NCBI GenBank assembly: GCA_034670405.1
Contig: JAXDDX010000160.1
Location: forward strand, 350,501-414,500
DNA: 64,000 bases
Direction of reading: 5' to 3'
Source of the DNA: Hoplostethus atlanticus
Lineage: Eukaryota; Chordata; Actinopteri; Trachichthyiformes; Trachichthyidae
Shown here piece after piece: positions 39,101 through 53,214 of the stretch. The position numbers and the translations under genes are program-made. Under the pieces are notes generated by a model. It saw nothing but the letters and a program-made list of their open reading frames with translations. It had not been told where the DNA came from and ran no database searches. How positions within the stretch are numbered: position 1 is the stretch's first letter; every line of letters starts with the position of its first letter.

Positions 39101-42100
39101 AACACACCGCTGAACTGAACGTTAACACACCGCTGAACGTTAACACACCGTTAAACTGAACGTTGACACACCGTTAAACTGAACGTTGACACACCGCTAA
39201 ACTGAACGTTGACACACCGCTAAACTGAACGTTGACACACCGCTAAACTGAACGTTGACACACCGCTGAACTGAACGTTAACACACCACTGAACGTTAAC
39301 ACACCGCTGAACTGAACGTTAACACACCGCTAAACTGAACGTTAACACACCGCTGAACGTTAACACACCGTTAAACTGAACGTTGACACACCGCTGAACT
39401 GAACGTTAACACACCGCTGAACGTTAACACACCGCTGAACGTTAACACACCGTTAAACTGAACGTTGACACACCGCTGAACTGAACGTTAACACACCGCT
39501 TAACGTTAACACACCGTTGAACTGAACGTTGACACACCGCTGAACGTCAACACACCGTTAAACTGAACGTTGACACACCGCTGAACTGAACGTTAACACA
39601 CCGCTGAACGTTAACACACCGTTGAACTGAACGTTAACACACCGTTGAACTGAACGTTAACACACCGCTGAACTGAACGTTAACACACCGTTGAACTGAA
39701 CGTTAACACACCGCTAAACTGAACGTTAACACACCGCTGAACTGAACGTTAACACACCGCTAAACTGAACGTTAACACACCGCTGAACGGTAACACACCG
39801 CTGAACTGAACGTTAACACACCGCTAAACTGAACGTTAACACACCGCTGAACGGTAACACACCGCTGAACTGAACGTTAACACACCGCTAAACTGAACGT
39901 TAACACACCGCTGAACCGAACGTTAACACACCGCTAAACTGAACGTTAACACACCGTTAAACTGAACGTTAACACACCGCTAAACTGAACGTTAACACAC
40001 CGCTGAACTGAACGTTGACACACCGCTAATCTGAACGTTAACACACCGCTGAACGTTAACACACCGCTGAACTGAACGTTAACACACCGCTGAACGTTAA
40101 CACACCGCTAAACTGAACGTTAACACACCGCTGAACGTTAACACACCGCTAAACTGAACGTTAACACACCGCTGAACGTTAACACACCGTTAAACTGAAC
40201 GTTAACACACCGCTGAACGTTAACACACCGCTAAACTGAACGTTAACACACCGTTGAACTGAACGTTAACACACCGCTGAACGTTAACACACCGTTAAAC
40301 TGAACGTTAACACACCGCTGAACGTTAACACACCGCTGAACGTTAACACACCGCTAAACGTTAACACACCGTTGAACTGAACGTTAACACACCGTTAACA
40401 CACCGTTAAACTGAACGTTAACACACCGCTGAACGTTAACACACCGCTAAACTGAACGTTAACACACCGCTGAACGTTAACACACCGTTAAACTGAACGT
40501 TAACACACCGCTGAACGTTAACACACCGTTAAACTGAACGTTAACACACCGCTGAACGTTAACACACCGCTAAACGTTAACACACCGTTGAACTGAACGT
40601 TAACACACCGCTGAACGTTAACACACCGTTGAACTGAACGTTAACACACCGTTAAACGTTAACACACCGTTGAACTGAACGTTAACACACCGTTGAACTG
40701 AACGTTAACACACCGTTAACACACCGTTAAACTGAACGTTGACACACCGCTAAACTGAACGTTAACACACCGTTGAACTGAACGTTAACACACCGTTAAA
40801 CTGAACGTTAACACACCGTTGAACTGAACGTTAACACACCGCTAAACTGAACGTTAACACACCGCTAAACGTTAACACACCGTTGAACTGAACGTTAACA
40901 CACCGTTAACACACCGTTAAACTGAACGTTAACACACCGCTAAACTGAACGTTAACACACCGCTAAACGTTAACACACCGTTGAACTGAACGTTAACACA
41001 CCGTTAACACACCGTTAAACTGAACGTTAACACACCACTGAACGTTAACACACCGTTAACACACCGTTGAACTGAACGTTAACACACCGCTGAACTGAAC
41101 GTTAACACACCGCTAAACTGAACGTCAACACACCGCTGAACTGAACGTTAACACACCGCTGAACGTCAACACACCGCTGAACGTTAACACACCGCTGAAC
41201 TGAACGTCAACACACCGCTGAACGTTAACACACCGCTAAACTGAACGTCAACACACCACTGAACGTCAACACACCGCTGAACGTTAACACACCGTTAAAC
41301 TGAACGTTAACACACCGTTGAACTGAACGTTAACACACCGCTAAACTGAACGTTAACACACCGCTAAACGTTAACACACCGTTGAACTGAACGTTAACAC
41401 ACCGTTAACACACCGTTAAACTGAACGTTAACACACCGCTAAACTGAACGTTAACACACCGCTAAACGTTAACACACCGTTGAACTGAACGTTAACACAC
41501 CGTTAACACACCGTTAAACTGAACGTTAACACACCACTGAACGTTAACACACCGTTAACACACCGTTGAACTGAACGTTAACACACCGCTGAACTGAACG
41601 TTAACACACCGCTAAACTGAACGTTAACACACCGCTAAACTGAACGTTAACACACCGCTGAACGTTAACACACCGCTGAACTGAACGTTAACACACCGCT
41701 AAACTTACAAAATATACTTAACATTTTGACATGAATAACAAGCAAAGAACGGATCTGAAGACCTGCAGCAACATTCAGACATGACGTTGAGGTGGCTGGG
41801 TTGAAACCTGAAATGGGGAAGGAACTTTTTACAAATAATCCCAAAGAAACTGACTCAAGGAATCCCAGTCCACATCAAAACGCCTTTACAGATATCAAAG
41901 TGTTAATCTAGATACAACGAAATCCACCAGAACCCATCTGGTCCACTGCTGGTTTCACTGATTGACACTGGGTTGGCAGAAATGTCATGATGTCACTGCA
42001 CTCAAACCAGGAAGTGGACCTCAGGAAGACACATGACACTGAACACAAATCACACAATAAAATGTCTGTATTCACCAACTAACTGGGCCCATAGTTAAAT

Positions 42101-42394
42101 GATCAATACACAACATAAGAACATGATAGAGTAGATCAACAAAACAACTGTAGGTGTGATCTCTTGGACCAGAACACATTCATCAAATTGGATCCCAGGC
42201 AGAAAAAGTGCAATCGATCCTTTCTATCACTGAAGGTTGAGTTGTGCTTTTTTTTAATGGAACAGAGTAGTTTCACTTCCTCCTGTGTAGAATGTGGTCG
42301 GTGCATTTCATGTTTCATTTCATGTTCAAGTCGAATTGAAAATTGGAGTCTGTTGTGAAAAGCTTGTGTCCTGCTGCAGGTGAACACCCGGTAG
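33146..42394 (+). CDS. cct4: T-complex protein 1 subunit delta (CCT4)
   Basis: Subunit of the cytosolic TRiC/CCT chaperonin ring, which folds actin, tubulin and other proteins using ATP. Coding exons: 33146-33263, 34184-34236, 34325-34414, 34497-34605, 34967-35231, 35608-35740, 36050-36189, 36569-36665, 37392-37502, 38062-38192, 38544-38778, 38955-39068, 42380-42394. Total 1611 nt, 536 aa (human 539). Group II chaperonin motifs are all present: [42 protein letters not shown], and the C-terminal [14 protein letters not shown] and [12 protein letters not shown]. The N-terminus [20 protein letters not shown] is specific to the delta subunit. The last exon holds only four codons plus stop, behind a 3.3-kb intron that is mostly minisatellite. 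A polyadenylation signal is 105 bp past the stop. Confidence 0.97.
33795..33814. repeat. Poly-C homopolymer
   Basis: A run of about 20 cytosines followed by an ACAC stretch, in cct4 intron 1. The length may be unreliable in assembly. Confidence 0.9.
34838..34926 (+). repeat. Internally deleted tRNA-type SINE
   Basis: It starts GGGGCGCCCGGGTAGTGGAC and passes directly from GCCTACCAACGCG to TCCCTACAGACACAATTGG. In full-length members of this common teleost SINE as I recall it, these two blocks are separated by a segment containing the pol III box B (GGTTCGAATCCC), which is absent here. It lies in cct4 intron 4. Confidence 0.65.
36905..37255. repeat. MITE-like element with 'GACGATAT' inverted termini
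   Basis: The left end AGGCATGCGACGATATGA and the right end (reverse complement AGGGATGGGACGATATACGA) match as terminal inverted repeats with two or three changes. The interior is AT-rich with CGATAATC/GATTATCG words and an A15 run. It lies in a cct4 intron. The family name is not known to me. Confidence 0.65.
39084..41705. repeat. 2.6-kb modular 23/18/11-bp minisatellite in the last cct4 intron
   Basis: Well over 100 head-to-tail units built on CACACCG[CT]T[GA]AA. The long form (23 bp) adds CTGAACGTTAA, the common short form (18 bp) lacks five bases (CTGAA), and a minimal form (11 bp) is CACACCGTTAA. Minor variants are GTTGAC, GTCAAC and CACTG. Forms are interspersed in patches, with recurring multi-unit blocks such as at 40850-41050 and 41340-41580. 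It begins 15 bp after the 5' splice site of the exon ending at 39068. Confidence 0.97.
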
Positions 42395-42498
42395 GAGGCC
42401 GTCCGTCCAGTGAGATGTCACTAAGCTCGTACCACGAGGATCGCAGGACTCTGTGCTGTCTGTTCATGTCCTCCTGTAGTCGTTACGTTGCATAATTT

Positions 42499-42504
42499 AA
42501 TAAA
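42499..42504 (+). terminator. cct4: cct4 polyadenylation signal
   Basis: AATAAA 105 bp after the cct4 stop codon, followed within about 30 bp by a T-rich segment (TTGGTTTTTTG). It is canonical in sequence and position. Confidence 0.8.
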
Positions 42505-42572
42505 ATGTCTTGGTTTTTTGACACTCCAGCTCTGTCCCGAGTGATTCTGTTCTTGTCACACCAGGGGGTAAA

Positions 42573-43120
42573 CCAGTGGTTCTCAACCTGAAGGTCACGG
42601 CCCTCCAGGGGGGTCACAAGATCATCTGTGGAACGTGGAGGAGATGGGTCACTGATGCAAAAATGATCATTTCATCTTTGCTGCTTTTTTTTTTTTTTTT
42701 TTGCAGAATAAATCATTGCAGCCTTTTGGCTTCAACCAACAAATTCATGTCAAGTAAGGTTAGACCAATATATCGGTACCTTTTATTAAATATAACACAT
42801 CGGCCCATCGGTGTGTCCACCTCTGATACGATGAGGTTCTTCCATGACCATAGCTACATTAAAAACAGACAACGTTTTTAATAGCTAGCCATTCATTTAA
42901 TGGGGGTTGGGGGGGGGGTCACCCTGCCTTGAAGAGCTGCTGACACTAAAATAATTTCATCAGTCTGGTTTCAGTGGAGACTTTTAGTGTCCATGATCAC
43001 TATTTCAGAGGCTTTTCTGACAAGAATAAAATTCTGGGCCAAACACTGAATACTTTAATACTTTTTGGCATGAAGTCCAAGTTAAAGTTAGCTGCTATTG
43101 GCAGCTTCAAAACGAAAATG
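42573..43120. repeat. Diverged interspersed repeat (hAT-like left end; paralogue at 57080-57520)
   Basis: The left end CAGTGGTTCTCAACC resembles hAT-type termini. From about 42740 the sequence matches the 57080-57520 region in order: 'CCTTTTATTAAATAT', a GTGTCC/GTGTGACG block, a GGGGGGGTCA[CT]CCTGCCTT block, TTTTAGTGTCC, TGGCATGAA and GGCAGCTTCA. Both copies are in the same orientation but much diverged. No intact transposase. Confidence 0.6.
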
Positions 43121-43217
43121 TCAAAAAGACTGGAAGTACCAGCTAAATTATATGAAGTGATGTTTCCAATCTACTGATGACAGGAAATTAATTAAAAATA
43201 GTATGTTCAAGTTGGTG

Positions 43218-43226
43218 GCAGTTGAC
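43218..43226. other. Left outer 9-bp direct repeat (putative target-site duplication)
   Basis: GCAGTTGAC directly abuts the first base of the long-TIR element copy 1. An identical 9-mer abuts the last base of copy 2 at 54434-54442, 11.2 kb away. The inner flanks of both copies do not match it or each other. Confidence 0.75.
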
Positions 43227-45892
43227 CATAGACATACATAGACGCCGCATTGGCCTGTGGCTCGTACGTAAACGTCGCCGCCATATTGGACCGGGCAAGA
43301 CTGGCCTGTAAACAAATACAAGTAAACGGGGAGCTGCGGTTCTTCTGGATGAAAGCACTATAACGTTTACATTTCTCAAGCGATTTCAGTGAGTCGTTTT
43401 ATATTCAAGGGTTTATGATCTACGTGGAGTAGAAAAAAAAGTTTTGTCTCTAGTTACGTAGAATCTCGATCGTTAGGCTATAATCGCTGTGTATCAACTC
43501 TTTCTCTTTGGGAAACCTTCAAAGTGTGAGAAAGGTTAGCTAGCCAGCTAACTACAGTCAGATTCATAATATGTCAGCCGCTCAGCCGAAACGAGTAGCT
43601 TGTCATAAAAATCGGTTTGGAGAAATATAGATATATAAATATAGATGAAAATCTCGATAGGCCATTTGAATTTTCCCTCTTTATTTGCCCTCTGGGGATC
43701 AATAAAGGCGTATCTTATCTTATAATAGTCTTTGTCTGTAATTGTGTGTCTTGGAGTATATCTGTATCCTTTCACTGCTATACAAATATAGAAAGCAGAC
43801 TGACTGCCATTGTCTCACTATTGTAATTTGTATTTGCCGATTTTGTTCCATTTTTCTCAATGATGCTCAATTATTAGTACTTAAAAAGTGAATGAGCTGT
43901 GTTCTGACCTGGAGCACAAGAAAAGCTAAAATGATGGGGACATGGACAGAAAAATAACTTTCTGCACATTTCATGTACATTAAATTATACATTGCTCAAA
44001 GAAATTAAGGGAACACTTAATCATCACAGTATAACACCAAGTCAATTAAACGTCTGGGATATCGATCTGTCCAGTTAGGAAGCGTAAACGATTGTGAATC
44101 AATTTCACCTGCTTTGGTGCAAATGAAAGTGACAACAGGTGGACAGGAGAGGCAACAGCAAGACAACCCCCAAAAAGGAAATGGTTTTGCAGGTGGAGGC
44201 CACAGACCATTTCTCTCTCCTTATCCTTCATGACTGATTTTTCTCTAGTTTTGCATTTTGCTAGTGCCCTTGTCACTACTGGTAGCATGAGGCGGTACCT
44301 GCAGCCCATTCAGGTTGCACAGGTAGTCCAGCTCCTCCAGGATGGCACATCCATACGTGCCGTCGCAAGAAGGTTTTGCCCAGCCTGTCTCAAGAGCGTG
44401 GAAGGAGATACCGGGAGACGGGCCATTACACGAGGAGAGCTGGACAGGGCCGCAGAAGGGCAACAACCCAGCGGCAGGACCGGTATCTGCTCCTTTGTGC
44501 GAGGAGGAACAGGAGGAGCACTGCCAGAGCCCTACAAAATGACCTCCAGCGGGCTACTCGTATGCATGTTTCTGACCAAACTGTCAGAAACAGACTCCAT
44601 GAGGGTGGCATGAGGGCCCGACGTCCTGTAGTGGGACCTGTGCTCACAGCCCAGCACCGTGCAGCTCGATTGGCATTTGCCAGAAAACACCAGAATTGGC
44701 AGGTTCGCCATTGGCGCCCCGTTCTCTTCACAGATGAGAGCAGGTTCACACTGAGCACATGTGACAGACGTGAAAGAGTCTGGAGACGCCGTGGCGAGCG
44801 TTATGCTGCCTGCAACATCATCCAGCATGACCGGTTTGGCGGTGGGTCAGTGATGGTCTGGGGAGGCATATCCTTGGAGGGTACACAAACCTCACACAAA
44901 CCTCCACGTGCTAGCCAACGGTACCCTGACTGCTGTTAGGTACCGGGATGAAATCCTCAGACCCATTGTCAGACGTTACGCTGGTGCAGTGGACCCTGGG
45001 TTCCTCCTGCTGCAGGACAATGAGTGTGTAGGCAGTTCCTGGATGACGAAGGCATTGATGCCATTGACTGGCCCTCACGTTCCCCAGACCTGAATACAAT
45101 TGAGCACATCTGGGATGTTATGTCTAGGTGCATCCGCCGCCTCCAAGTAGCGCCACAGACTGTCCAGGAGCTCACTGATGCCCTGATCCAGGTCTGGGAG
45201 GAGATCACCCACCTGATCCAGGTCTGGGAGGAGATCCCCCAGGACACCATCCGCCGTCTCATCAGGAGCATGCCCAGACGTTGTCGGGAGTGCATACAGG
45301 CACATGGGGGCCATACACACTACTGAGCCACATTATGAGTTGTCGTGATGAAATTCACACAAGTTGGATCAGCCTGTGATCTCAATTTTTCACTTTGATT
45401 TTCGGTGTGATTTTGAATCCAGCCCTCAATGGGTTAATGATTTTGGTTTCCATTGACTGTTCTTACGTCATTTTGTTCTCAACAAATTACACAATGTAAT
45501 CAATAAAGATTTTCATTATTAACCAAGGAAAATAAGCCAAATCCTGCTTGACAAACCTGAGTTTTTACAATGCCTTATGACAATGAATTATTTTCCACCA
45601 CGTAAGTAATTCAGTTCATGTGAGCCTAACGTTGACACTGCTCTCTTGAGCGTCTAGCAGTGATTATAGCTTAACTAAGTAACTGGAGACAAAACTTTTT
45701 TTTCTCCACGTAGATCATAAACCCTTGAATATAAAAAAGGACTCATTGAAATCGGTTGAGAAATGTAAACGTTATAGTGCTTTTCATCCTGTTTACAGGC
45801 CAGTCTTGCCCGGACCAATATGGCGGCGACGTTTACGTATCGTAGCAATGGGCAGAAGCAGTCAATGAGGCGTCTATGTATATATGTCTATG
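43227..45892 (+). mobile_element. Long-TIR DNA element, copy 1 (interrupted by a Tc1-like element)
   Basis: It begins CATAGACATACATAGACGCC and ends GGCGTCTATGTATATATG...CTATG. The first ~270 bp and the last ~240 bp are inverted repeats (shared blocks include CGCCGCCATATTGG, AAACAAATACAAGTAAACGG and AGGGTTTATGATCTACGTGG). The interior includes a CTCTGGGGATCAATAAAGG block like a retroelement tail and has no transposase. It is therefore non-autonomous. A ~30-bp piece of the right inverted repeat near 45787 is deleted relative to copy 2. A 9-bp outer duplication would suit a Mutator-like superfamily, but the family is not proven. Confidence 0.88.
43990..45520 (+). mobile_element. Decayed Tc1/mariner-like transposon nested in copy 1
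   Basis: The left terminus, CATTGCTCAAAGAAATTAAG at 43990, follows a TA. Transposase remnants are read in pieces: an N-terminal helix-turn-helix part from about 44287 (MRRYLQPIQVAQVVQLLQDG), FTDESRF and VMVWGGIS from about 44720-44880, a DDE-type segment near 44990-45030 (LLLQDNE), and the C-terminal SPDLNTIEHIWDVM near 45080 and MPRRCRECIQAHGG. Frameshifts near 44385, 44890 and 45030, and a 30-bp in-frame duplication (LIQVWEEI twice) near 45185-45240, show that it is inactive. The right terminus (the complement of the left one) is missing. Host-element sequence resumes at about 45521. Confidence 0.9.
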
Positions 45893-47100
45893 CTGGCACC
45901 TACTAGGCGTGGGTAAGGGGAGATGGAGGTGGGGTGTTCAAAGCCTCAACTTTGTTTTGACTCAGTAGCCCCCTCTAGTGGCAAGAAAAATCGCTTATTG
46001 CACCTTTTGCTATTTCTTTCTTCCTGTTGCTTTTTATCTTCTGCCATCCTCTTTACATTTACAGGGTGACAACTACAGACATGGGTTACTGATATTACAG
46101 AATCTAACTGAAGAGAGAAAAAGTTAAAGAGTCAGTGATGTGCAGGACAGAGAGCCTCCTCCTCACCAATGAAACCAGAGAGAGACAGAGAGAGGATGCA
46201 CTGGACCAGAATAGGAGGAGGCCCTACACTGTCCTACACTGTCCTACACCTCCACTACACATTATTATTGACATCAAACCATAGACATTATTGACAACAC
46301 ATTGTGAACATTATTATTGACATCAAACCATAGACATTATTGACAACACATTATGAACATTATTATTGACATCAAACCATAGACATTATTGACAACACAT
46401 TGTGAACATTATTATTGACATCAAACCATAGACATATTAGTTCCTTATTTCACATCTCATCACATGATGGGTTAAAACATGCTTGTCATGTGGGGACCCA
46501 GCAGGAGGTTGGGTTTAGAAGACGGTGGCCTTGTCCTCACTAACTGAGACATCTAAAGTGTGTTTGACATGTCAACTCCACAGATTGGTTGGATCAGTCA
46601 TTGTCCCCACCATTGATCAAAATGGATTTGAGGTTTCCAACATAGAAACCAGGCCCTACATTACTGAAGACCACATACTCATCCATGCACTCACTTACAC
46701 AGGAGGAGTCATTCACATGTTATTGGATTTTTTCATTGAAATAATTGTAATTACTCTATTAGTTGTATGAAAATCTCTTTATGGATATTATTCACTATTT
46801 TGAACACTCATCATTAATGATGTTTTGCAGCACATCTATCATCCCATCCATTGGTACAGTGGCAACAGAAAGTCACCCACCACCACCACACCCCACCCAA
46901 TTTGTACATTTTTTCCTCAATTCTATTGAAGTGAAACGTTATTTTTCTTAATTTATCAGAGAGTACATAGATCACTCCATTATTATTGGACTTAATGTGA
47001 TCATGGTGTGAGGATGCTGTCTGGTTGGATTGTCCAATCAAAACAACAGTGCTTGGTGGATTATGACATCATCAGGTCCTGGAACTCGTGTTGAGCATCA
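45893..47100. other. Intergenic inside the TE-flanked unit, no gene recognised
   Basis: No coding exon seen. A ~49-bp tandem repeat (CATTATTATTGACATCAAAC... with CATAGACATTATTGACAACA, about 3.6 copies) lies at 46262-46436. The remainder is unique AT-rich sequence. Confidence 0.65.
46262..46436. repeat. 49-bp tandem repeat, about 3.6 copies
   Basis: Nearly identical copies of CATTATTATTGACATCAAAC + CATAGACATTATTGACAACA + CATTGTGAA. They differ only at GTGAA/ATGAA and by a truncated last copy. Confidence 0.92.
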
Positions 47101-47704
47101 TAATGCGTGCTAGATGTGGATTTTGGTCATTGCACTACTGCGACTGGACGAAGAACGACGGGATTTAGGTAAGTCAGTGGTTTTCCTCTTTAATGTTTAA
47201 GTGTTTGAGGTCCAGTGATGCTGGAACTTCCAACCAGAGGTGGAAAGAGGAGTGAAAGATCTGTTTAGTCAGGTACCACTTTGATTTGACTTGAGCAGGT
47301 TTCTAGAAGTATATTCTCTCTTCAAACTCCGACTTGAGGAAAGGTCAGAAAAATGATTTGACTCAATTAAAAGTAGCCTCTTCTGTAATGTACTGTGTTC
47401 ACACTAACATGATCTTCATGTAGAGTGTTACATCGTCTTCAGTGTTTCAGCCATTTCTACTCTGCACGGTAAATATTGGGAAAGTATCTAAGTTAATATG
47501 TGTAGCAGTAAAAGTGCAGAATACATTTACCAACTTGATGTTAAACGTTGACACCAGATAGGAATACGCTCAATGTTGAATGACAAGTTAACATTGAGAG
47601 GTTAACTGTTGTGTTAATTGGATATTTAAAGGGATTGAAGTAACTATTTTCTCTCTATTCTCTCCATGTCTCCATTTTCCTTTCAGTTTTCCTCCATAGC
47701 AAAC

Positions 47705-50565
<2,861 letters not shown>

Positions 50566-50689
50566 GACCTGTGGCCTCACCTGGGGAGTGAGACCTGTGG
50601 TCTCTATGTAGGTTTTTTTCTAGCAAAACACCTGGGAACTACGCTCAGAAAATATTCACCTATTCATTCACTCACCTACAACAAATCTG

Positions 50690-51124
50690 AGGTATCAGTA
50701 TATGTTAACTGCATGTGTCCTCATTCACCAGCGCTAGGGGAACTTCCACTGAAGCACAGCCAGGTGCCATCTTGGTTCACCCTAACTCAGACATGGCCCC
50801 CAATCTGAGTGATGGGGAACCTGAACAGGACAGGAACTGCCCCCAAATTAGGTAAGATTATTTCCTCCGCAGCTCCACTCCCCCCTCAGATGAGGGTGGA
50901 AGAGGAGGAAAATGGTCCAGTTAGGCCATAATGTGAGCAGATCAGGGACCATGTGCATCCATATGTGAAATTTGCAAGATTTGATGACAAAAAGGCATTA
51001 GTACGCTAGAAGTTTTTGATCACCAATATCAGGACAGACTTGTTCACTTTGAGCACATATTGGTCTCTGCCAAATGACATCAAAAACAATGGAGATACAA
51101 ATACTACTCTTAGAAACTTAAAAT

Positions 51125-51161
<37 letters not shown>

Positions 51162-51645
51162 CCCCCAGGCGGTTCTGGACTCCTGGATAAAAACACCTGG
51201 CTGTGATAACTGAGGGGACTCCATCACTGGACACCACAGACATAGGAATCTCTGAATGAAAAATTGACTCAACCAGGAATGAATGTGATTCTTGTTCATA
51301 GTACTAATGGTCTCCTCACAGGTTGGAGCTCCAACAGCAAGCCCCACTGTGGACTCTGCCACTGTGGCCACCCCTTCGGTTCCCCTGAGCAGCCCTGCAG
51401 GTCCTCCCTTGAACAATGACCTGATCCACTCCACATCTGGTAGGACATTCACCTCCACTTGTGTCTGAATTGTCAAGTCCTTCCACACTGTAGTTGATTC
51501 CAACAAGGTCGCTTTATTGTCCTCTTTTGATTTTTAGAGGTCAGCAAGCCCTAGACGAAGCAGAAGAAGGTGGATGAGGACATTCTGCTGCTGTGCGACC
51601 AAAGCCGAAGATGTGGAGTGAAGTTCCCTATGGAGGTTTTCTAGC
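50690..51645 (+). pseudogene. Decayed duplicate of the 3' exons of the HIPK-like gene
   Basis: 50693-50780 repeats the intron end and exon start found at 49909-49990 (CAGTATATGTTAACTGCATG, then GCGCTA.GGGAACTTCCACT). 51319-51450 repeats one 51-bp unit plus the exon end (CCACATCTGGTA.GACATTCA). 51536-51645 repeats the terminal exon (AGGTCAGCAAGCC...GACATTCTGCTGCTGTG), with a stop already at CCCTAG. A GT microsatellite (51126-51160) was inserted or expanded inside. The copy is clearly non-functional. Confidence 0.85.
51126..51160. repeat. (GT)n microsatellite
   Basis: Uninterrupted GT run of about 35 bp within the decayed duplicate. Confidence 0.95.
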
Positions 51646-52018
51646 CAAACACCTGAGAACGACTCTCAGAAAATATCCACCCACGCGTGATCGAAGACAG
51701 AAAACATTTACAGATGTAAAAGTGAACATCTGAATGAATGTGGTAGCAGCCACACTTGAAACTTCCACTTGGCAGAACAAATTGAATCTGCCACTGCAAC
51801 TTCTCAGATGGCGTCTTGGGCATCGCAAATGTTCAATCTGCACGTAAAATTGTTGCAGAGAATTTGATGCCCAAGTGATTAAATCTGAGCAAATATATTT
51901 CAAGTGTGCAGCTGCTTCTCTTACTTCAGATTAACGGGTGGGTGAATATTTTCCGAGTGTAAAAGCCATCATCAAGTTCTCAGGTGTTTGGCTAGCAGAA
52001 ACCTTCATAGGTCTCCCT

Positions 52019-52262
52019 GTGGGCGACACGGTGGCTCAGTGGTTAGCACTGTGGCCTCACAGCAAGAAGAACACGGTTCCTCTCGGTGTGGAGTCTGCAT
52101 GTTCTCCCCGTGTTGGCGTGGGTTTCCTCCGGGTCCTCCGGTTTCCTCCCACAGTCCAAAGACATGCAGGTCAGGTGGACTGGAGACTCTAAATTGCCCT
52201 GAAAGTGATTGACAGTCAATCTGTGTTGGCCTTGTGACGGATTGGCGACCTGTCCAGGGTCT
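52019..52262 (+). repeat. tRNA-headed SINE-like element, best copy in the window
   Basis: GGGCGACACGGTGGCTCAGT, then GGTTAGCACTGTGGCCTCAC, GTCTGCATGTTCTCCCCGTG, GTGGGTTTCCTCCGGGTCCT, GACATGCAGGTCAGGTGGAC, and the end block GGATTGGCGACCTGTCCAGG. The first 70 bp have tRNA-like box A spacing, but box B is degenerate. The element is the same family as 5830-6022 and 62795-62912. Confidence 0.88.
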
Positions 52263-52815
52263 TTCTCTGTCTTTCACTAAATAAACCCAGTCGCTCAAAA
52301 AACAAATTCACTGTTGTCAGTGGTGTGTTAGCAGTAGTATATATTCACTTTTATTTTAGCTTTTATTCAGATGTAGTTAGTAGAAGTGGAATGTTTCTTT
52401 CCAACAGCACCGATATGGAGACAGACTCTCTCGCCATCAAACTATGGAAGCGTATAGTTAACTTAATGCAAATGTTAATGCAAAGTGGAACATGAAGATG
52501 CAATCCAGTAGCATTTTGCATGCATCATTTGAGTCAATGAGTCAATATTCATTCAGAGAATGACTGACAGGTTGGTAGACCATGGAAATGTTATGCAAAA
52601 GGGGGCGTTCTCACTTTTCACATTTGAATTAACATTTGAAATTTGTTAACCATGGGACATGAAAACAAAGCGGGACATGTCATTGAAAATGCTGTCAAAT
52701 GTCTTTTTCATTCACATTTTATTTTCATCTTCCTTTCATTTTCATTTTCCAATCTGCACTAACCTTTGAATTAAGTTAATTATACGCTTCCATATCAAAC
52801 ATGCATGCACATCCA

Positions 52816-52853
<38 letters not shown>

Positions 52854-53110
52854 CTGGAATAGAGTTAAAGACACCCAACTTTTCCAGTTATTTTCTATTC
52901 TATTCTTTTTGACACTGGTCTAGTCAAGCTTGTTCTTTTCCAGCTTTCCTCAGCGTATAAATTGATTGCTTCAGGCTACAGCTACTCAGCAGGGAGTGTG
53001 TCTTTACTAGATCAGAAGATGTGTAAGGTCGCCGTGACACGAATGACAATGGCCGCAAAATCCAAAAAATGATGGAAAGTGATAAATTACCGGTGTTCAG
53101 GGTAAAAAGG
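52263..53110. other. Intergenic inside the TE-flanked unit, no gene recognised
   Basis: AT-rich sequence without a recognisable exon. A CACGCGCGCACACA microsatellite lies at about 52818-52853. A loose palindromic relation exists between ACTATGGAAGCGTATAGTTA (52440) and AACTTAATTATACGCTTCCATAT (52772-52795), which may be ends of an old inverted-repeat element. Confidence 0.5.
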
Positions 53111-53114
53111 AAGG

Positions 53115-53155
53115 TCCCATACCGGGAGTCGAACCCGCGCCGCCTGGGTAAAAAC
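53115..53155 (-). tRNA. 3' half of tRNA-Glu (tRNA fragment/pseudogene)
   Basis: The minus strand reads TTTTTACCCAGGCGGCGCGG then GTTCGACTCCCGGTATGGGA. This matches the anticodon-stem 3' side, variable region, T arm (GGTTCGACTCCCGG) and 3' acceptor strand of eukaryotic tRNA-Glu. The 5' half (acceptor 5' strand and D arm) is absent upstream, where the sequence reads AAAGGACATTTATTG. It therefore cannot be a working tRNA. It lies about 60 bp outside the left end of element copy 2. Confidence 0.7.
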
Positions 53156-53214
53156 AACACAATAAATGTCCTTTGTATGCCTATGATATGTGTCCCGTAA
53201 ACGGTCGTTTTGGA

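Noticed and set aside
43548-43826. Small open frames in the interior of the long-TIR element (also 53545-53823)
   Set aside because: They are present in both copies only because the copies are near-identical. There are no transposase motifs, and frames on both strands overlap the ATAAATATAGAT-type low-complexity stretch.
44287-45326. Functional Tc1-like transposase gene
   Set aside because: The conserved segments lie in different frames with several frameshifts and an internal duplication, and the right terminus is missing.
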